NCBI GenBank assembly: GCA_022511025.1
Contig: JAFLSI010000003.1
Coordinates: forward strand, 1-51,806
DNA: 51,806 bases
Direction: 5' to 3'
Source of the DNA: Rikenella sp.
GTDB lineage: Bacteria; Bacteroidota; Bacteroidia; Bacteroidales; Rikenellaceae
In this document: piece after piece, positions 49,331 to 51,806 of the stretch
Numbering within the stretch: position 1 is the first letter of the stretch
Layout: every line of letters begins with the position of its first letter
Program-made: the position numbers and the translations under genes
Notes under the pieces: model-generated
Databases searched by the model: none
Told to the model about the DNA's origin: nothing
The model's input: only the letters and a program-made list of their open reading frames with translations

Positions 49331-50983
49331 ATGAAACGACTATTTCCTATTGGGGCGATTTTGACCCTGTTGCTGGCCGTCGGTTGCAGCAAGAGCGACG
49401 ACTATTTCGACGAACCAAAGCCAGACGAGGAACCGACAGAACAGTTCGATGTACTCTGCGAGCAGATAAATAGAAATATGGCCTCGTTACAGGCATTGAT
49501 CGGCGTCATGCAGGAGGGAGATTATATCGACGAGGTAAGCCCCGTTATGCAAGGCGGTAAAGAAATCGGCCATACGATTACTTTTGAAGATAGCGATCCG
49601 ATTACCATCTATTACAGCACGGAGAACGACACGGAGGCAAATGGAGCAATGCCGGTTATCAGTGTGCGGCAGGACGAAGACGAAGTTTATTATTGGACGT
49701 TAAACGGCGCTTGGCTTCTGGAGAAAGGGAATAAAGTTCAGGTACAGTCTGCTCTGCCCCAACTGAAATTGCAGAATGGAGAGTGGTATCTATCCAATGA
49801 CGGGGAGCAAACTTGGCAAAAGTACGGAAAAGCGACCGAGGCCGATTACGATAGGACATTTCAAAGTGTAACCGAGAAGGAGGATAATGTCGATATTATT
49901 TTGTCCAACGGTTCCAAGATCACCTTGCCGAGAATAACCGCGTTGACCGTTCAGATTATGGAGCAGGACACCCTGTTGCAATTCTTGGACGATGAGACGA
50001 AAACGATCTGTTACACCATTACCGGGGGAGGTAAGAACCAGGTTGTAAAGGTTGAAATGCAGAATGACGACGGAGGTTACACGCTTCATACGACCTCGGA
50101 ATCGGCGACCGCCGGTACGGTCGATATTCAGGCAAATACTCCGACCGAAAATCGCGTGATCGTATCGGTTTCCAACAGTCGCCAAACGGTTCAGGCGAGT
50201 ATCGCTGTGGCTGGATATCCGCCTTTCGACGGACTGACCATCCGGGTAGAGACTCCGGGAACGTTGTCCCAGTTATTGAGCGAACACGACCAATCGATCC
50301 TTACCGAACTGAGAGTAATCGGTTCGATCGATGACGAGGATATTGCCACCTTGAAAGCTCTTGCGAAGCGTCTTTTACTTACGAATTTTCTTTTAATACT
50401 GGATATAGAGAATACGGATATAACCAGTCTGCCAGAAGAAGCTTTTTTTGCATGCAAGAAACTGACTGCCATTAAACTACCTAAAACTTTAACAACAATT
50501 GGAGATCGGGCATTTCATTCCTGTTCCGATTTGACGAGTATAACAATTCCGAACAGTGTTACGACGATTGGAGAGTGGGCATTTGAACTTTGTACCAACC
50601 TGACGAGTATAACAATCCCGAACAGTGTTACGACGATTAGAGAGTGGACTTTTGCTTTCTGTTCCAATTTGACGAGTATAACAATTCCGAACAGCGTTAC
50701 GACGATTGGAGACTATACATTTGCAAAGTGCACCAGCTTGACAAGTATAACAATCCCAAACAGTGTTACGACAATTGGAAGCCAGGCATTGGCTGGTTGT
50801 GATCGCCTCACACGAATCGATTGCCAACCCAACACGCCTCCACAATTAGGTAGTGAGGTATTCCAGCTAACACCAGTAGAAAATTGTGTGTTATACGTTC
50901 CGACAGGTTGTGCAGAGGCCTATCGTACCGCTGAGGGCTGGAAATCCTATACTTTCCAAGAGATCATCGAAACCAATTTCTAA
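49331..50983 (+). CDS. BspA-like leucine-rich-repeat (LRR_5) surface lipoprotein with DUF4988-like N-terminal region
   Basis: MKRLFPIGAILTLLLAVGCSKSDD lipobox; repeated LTSITIPNSVTTIGxxAFxxC; C-terminal CVLYVPTGCAEAYRTAEGWKSYTFQEI. Confidence 0.9.
   Translation: MKRLFPIGAILTLLLAVGCSKSDDYFDEPKPDEEPTEQFDVLCEQINRNMASLQALIGVMQEGDYIDEVSPVMQGGKEIGHTITFEDSDPITIYYSTENDTEANGAMPVISVRQDEDEVYYWTLNGAWLLEKGNKVQVQSALPQLKLQNGEWYLSNDGEQTWQKYGKATEADYDRTFQSVTEKEDNVDIILSNGSKITLPRITALTVQIMEQDTLLQFLDDETKTICYTITGGGKNQVVKVEMQNDDGGYTLHTTSESATAGTVDIQANTPTENRVIVSVSNSRQTVQASIAVAGYPPFDGLTIRVETPGTLSQLLSEHDQSILTELRVIGSIDDEDIATLKALAKRLLLTNFLLILDIENTDITSLPEEAFFACKKLTAIKLPKTLTTIGDRAFHSCSDLTSITIPNSVTTIGEWAFELCTNLTSITIPNSVTTIREWTFAFCSNLTSITIPNSVTTIGDYTFAKCTSLTSITIPNSVTTIGSQALAGCDRLTRIDCQPNTPPQLGSEVFQLTPVENCVLYVPTGCAEAYRTAEGWKSYTFQEIIETNF
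50492..50836 (+). repeat. Tandem 69-bp repeats encoding 23-aa LRR_5 units
   Basis: Units starting at 50492, 50561, 50630, 50699 and 50768 (last degenerate); conserved core TTGACGAGTATAACAATTCCGAACAGTGTTACGACGATTGGAGA. Confidence 0.9.
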
Positions 50984-51005
50984 CCTTTCTTAAACTTTTT
51001 TAGTT

Positions 51006-51641
51006 ATGAATGAAAATCAAGATCAATCAATGAAAAACACAAAACTTTTCGCCGCTTACGAAAAAGCGATCGAGGGTCAACAGTTTATCGTAGGACGTTA
51101 CAATACGTGGATGAACTACTATGCAATTTTTGTCGGTGCACTTTTCCTCGCGCTCTATACGATCTGGCCACAACAAGATATGACAAGCGAGAAAGCGAAA
51201 ATATGGTTTCTGCCAGCTATCATTACTTTGATTGGTTGGATTGCTTCTCTGGGTTGGTACGGAGCTTTGCTCGGTTACCGAAAATGGAATGGACATTGGA
51301 TGATGGTTGTACATAAAATAGAGAAAACCATTAGCAACAAAGGGACTGAAGAAGATTTTTTCCCGTTAGTCTATGGAGATATGCCGGGATCAAACCATTC
51401 ACATGGTGCGGAGCGGTATATGCCAGGGTATCTTTCGACCCAGAAAATAACGGGGACATTTATCTTTTTTGTAGCATTGGCTTGGATTGCGGTCTTCGGG
51501 TATACGATCTACTGTTGGACTAATTGCCTATGTGCGAGTATATATTCCGGTACAATAGTCTTGATTGCAACTCTATTGATTTGGATACTCTTCCATTATC
51601 TTGGCTGTCGTGCCTACTGCTCCACCATCTCGCAAGACTAA
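51006..51641 (+). CDS. Multi-TM membrane protein, possibly RipA-family
   Basis: 211 aa with about four TM segments (YYAIFVGALFLALYTIW, PAIITLIGWIASLGWYGALLG, GTFIFFVALAWIAVFGYTIY, IVLIATLLIWILFHYLG) and GYRKWNGHWMMVVHKIE; family assignment tentative. Confidence 0.6.
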   Translation: MNENQDQSMKNTKLFAAYEKAIEGQQFIVGRYNTWMNYYAIFVGALFLALYTIWPQQDMTSEKAKIWFLPAIITLIGWIASLGWYGALLGYRKWNGHWMMVVHKIEKTISNKGTEEDFFPLVYGDMPGSNHSHGAERYMPGYLSTQKITGTFIFFVALAWIAVFGYTIYCWTNCLCASIYSGTIVLIATLLIWILFHYLGCRAYCSTISQD

Positions 51642-51678
51642 AAACAACTAAAAAGGCTTCTTGCAGCGTTTCTATATG

Positions 51679-51726
51679 AAAAAAGCCTCTGTTTTCATTA
51701 TCCGAAAACAGAGGCCTTTTTTCCTG
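51679..51726. terminator. Bidirectional terminator between membrane protein gene and tRNA-Ser
   Basis: AAAAAAGCCTCTGTTTTC-attatcc-GAAAACAGAGGCcTTTTTT. Confidence 0.85.
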
Positions 51727-51806
51727 CGGAGAGATAGGGATTCGAACCCTAGGTACAGTTGCCCGTACACCGCATTTCGAGTGCGGCCCGATCGACCACT
51801 CCGGCA
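51727..51806 (-). tRNA. tRNA-Ser(CGA), 5' acceptor strand cut by window edge
   Basis: Reverse complement: GCCGGAGTGGTCGATCGGGC / CCGCA-CTCGAAA-TGCGG anticodon arm / long variable arm / TAGGG-TTCGAAT-CCCTA T-arm / TCTCTCC plus discriminator G; 5' GGAGAGA lies outside. Confidence 0.92.

Noticed and set aside
50492-50836. CRISPR array
   Set aside because: The regular repeats are in-frame LRR_5 coding units with no unique spacers of constant length between identical repeats and no cas genes.

Overview
The window is a 51.8 kb chromosomal segment that looks like GC-rich Bacteroidales (Alistipes/Rikenellaceae-like). Support comes from TAnnTTTG-type promoters, an NVEALA-like peptide, S46 dipeptidyl peptidase, and DUF4254/DUF4919 proteins. 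Most of it is dense housekeeping or metabolic coding sequence: GH78 and GH125 glycosidases; a four-subunit 2-oxoacid:ferredoxin oxidoreductase; serC-serA-DUF1015; yicC-gmk-nadD; cdd-mnmD-rumA-like; MBL-trmD-lpxB-FAH-maf-S46-M24; lipocalin; RluA; prs; engB; MATE; OsmC; glucosaminidase-LysM; DUF4254-GT9; ligA; dapA; lpd; fprA; fba; and a PPi-type pfk. The most system-like locus is an hfs-like [FeFe]-hydrogenase cluster (31.6-36.3 kb). It combines a group B-like hydrogenase, a thioredoxin-like [2Fe-2S] protein, a SpoIIE phosphatase and a PAS-containing H-cluster protein with an altered proton-relay motif. The most promising unexplained signals are non-coding: a ~330-nt structured leader with a near-consensus promoter upstream of a BspA-like LRR lipoprotein (48.95-49.33 kb); a compact multi-hairpin element between lpd and fprA; a long stem-loop between convergent genes at 31.54-31.60 kb; a promoter-like box followed directly by a terminator-like hairpin before DUF4919; a structured dapA leader; and an inverted repeat covering the lipocalin start codon. 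No CRISPR array, transposase, integrase or phage module was seen. A tRNA-Ser(CGA) is cut by the right edge. All calls come from reading the sequence; no database search or folding software was run.
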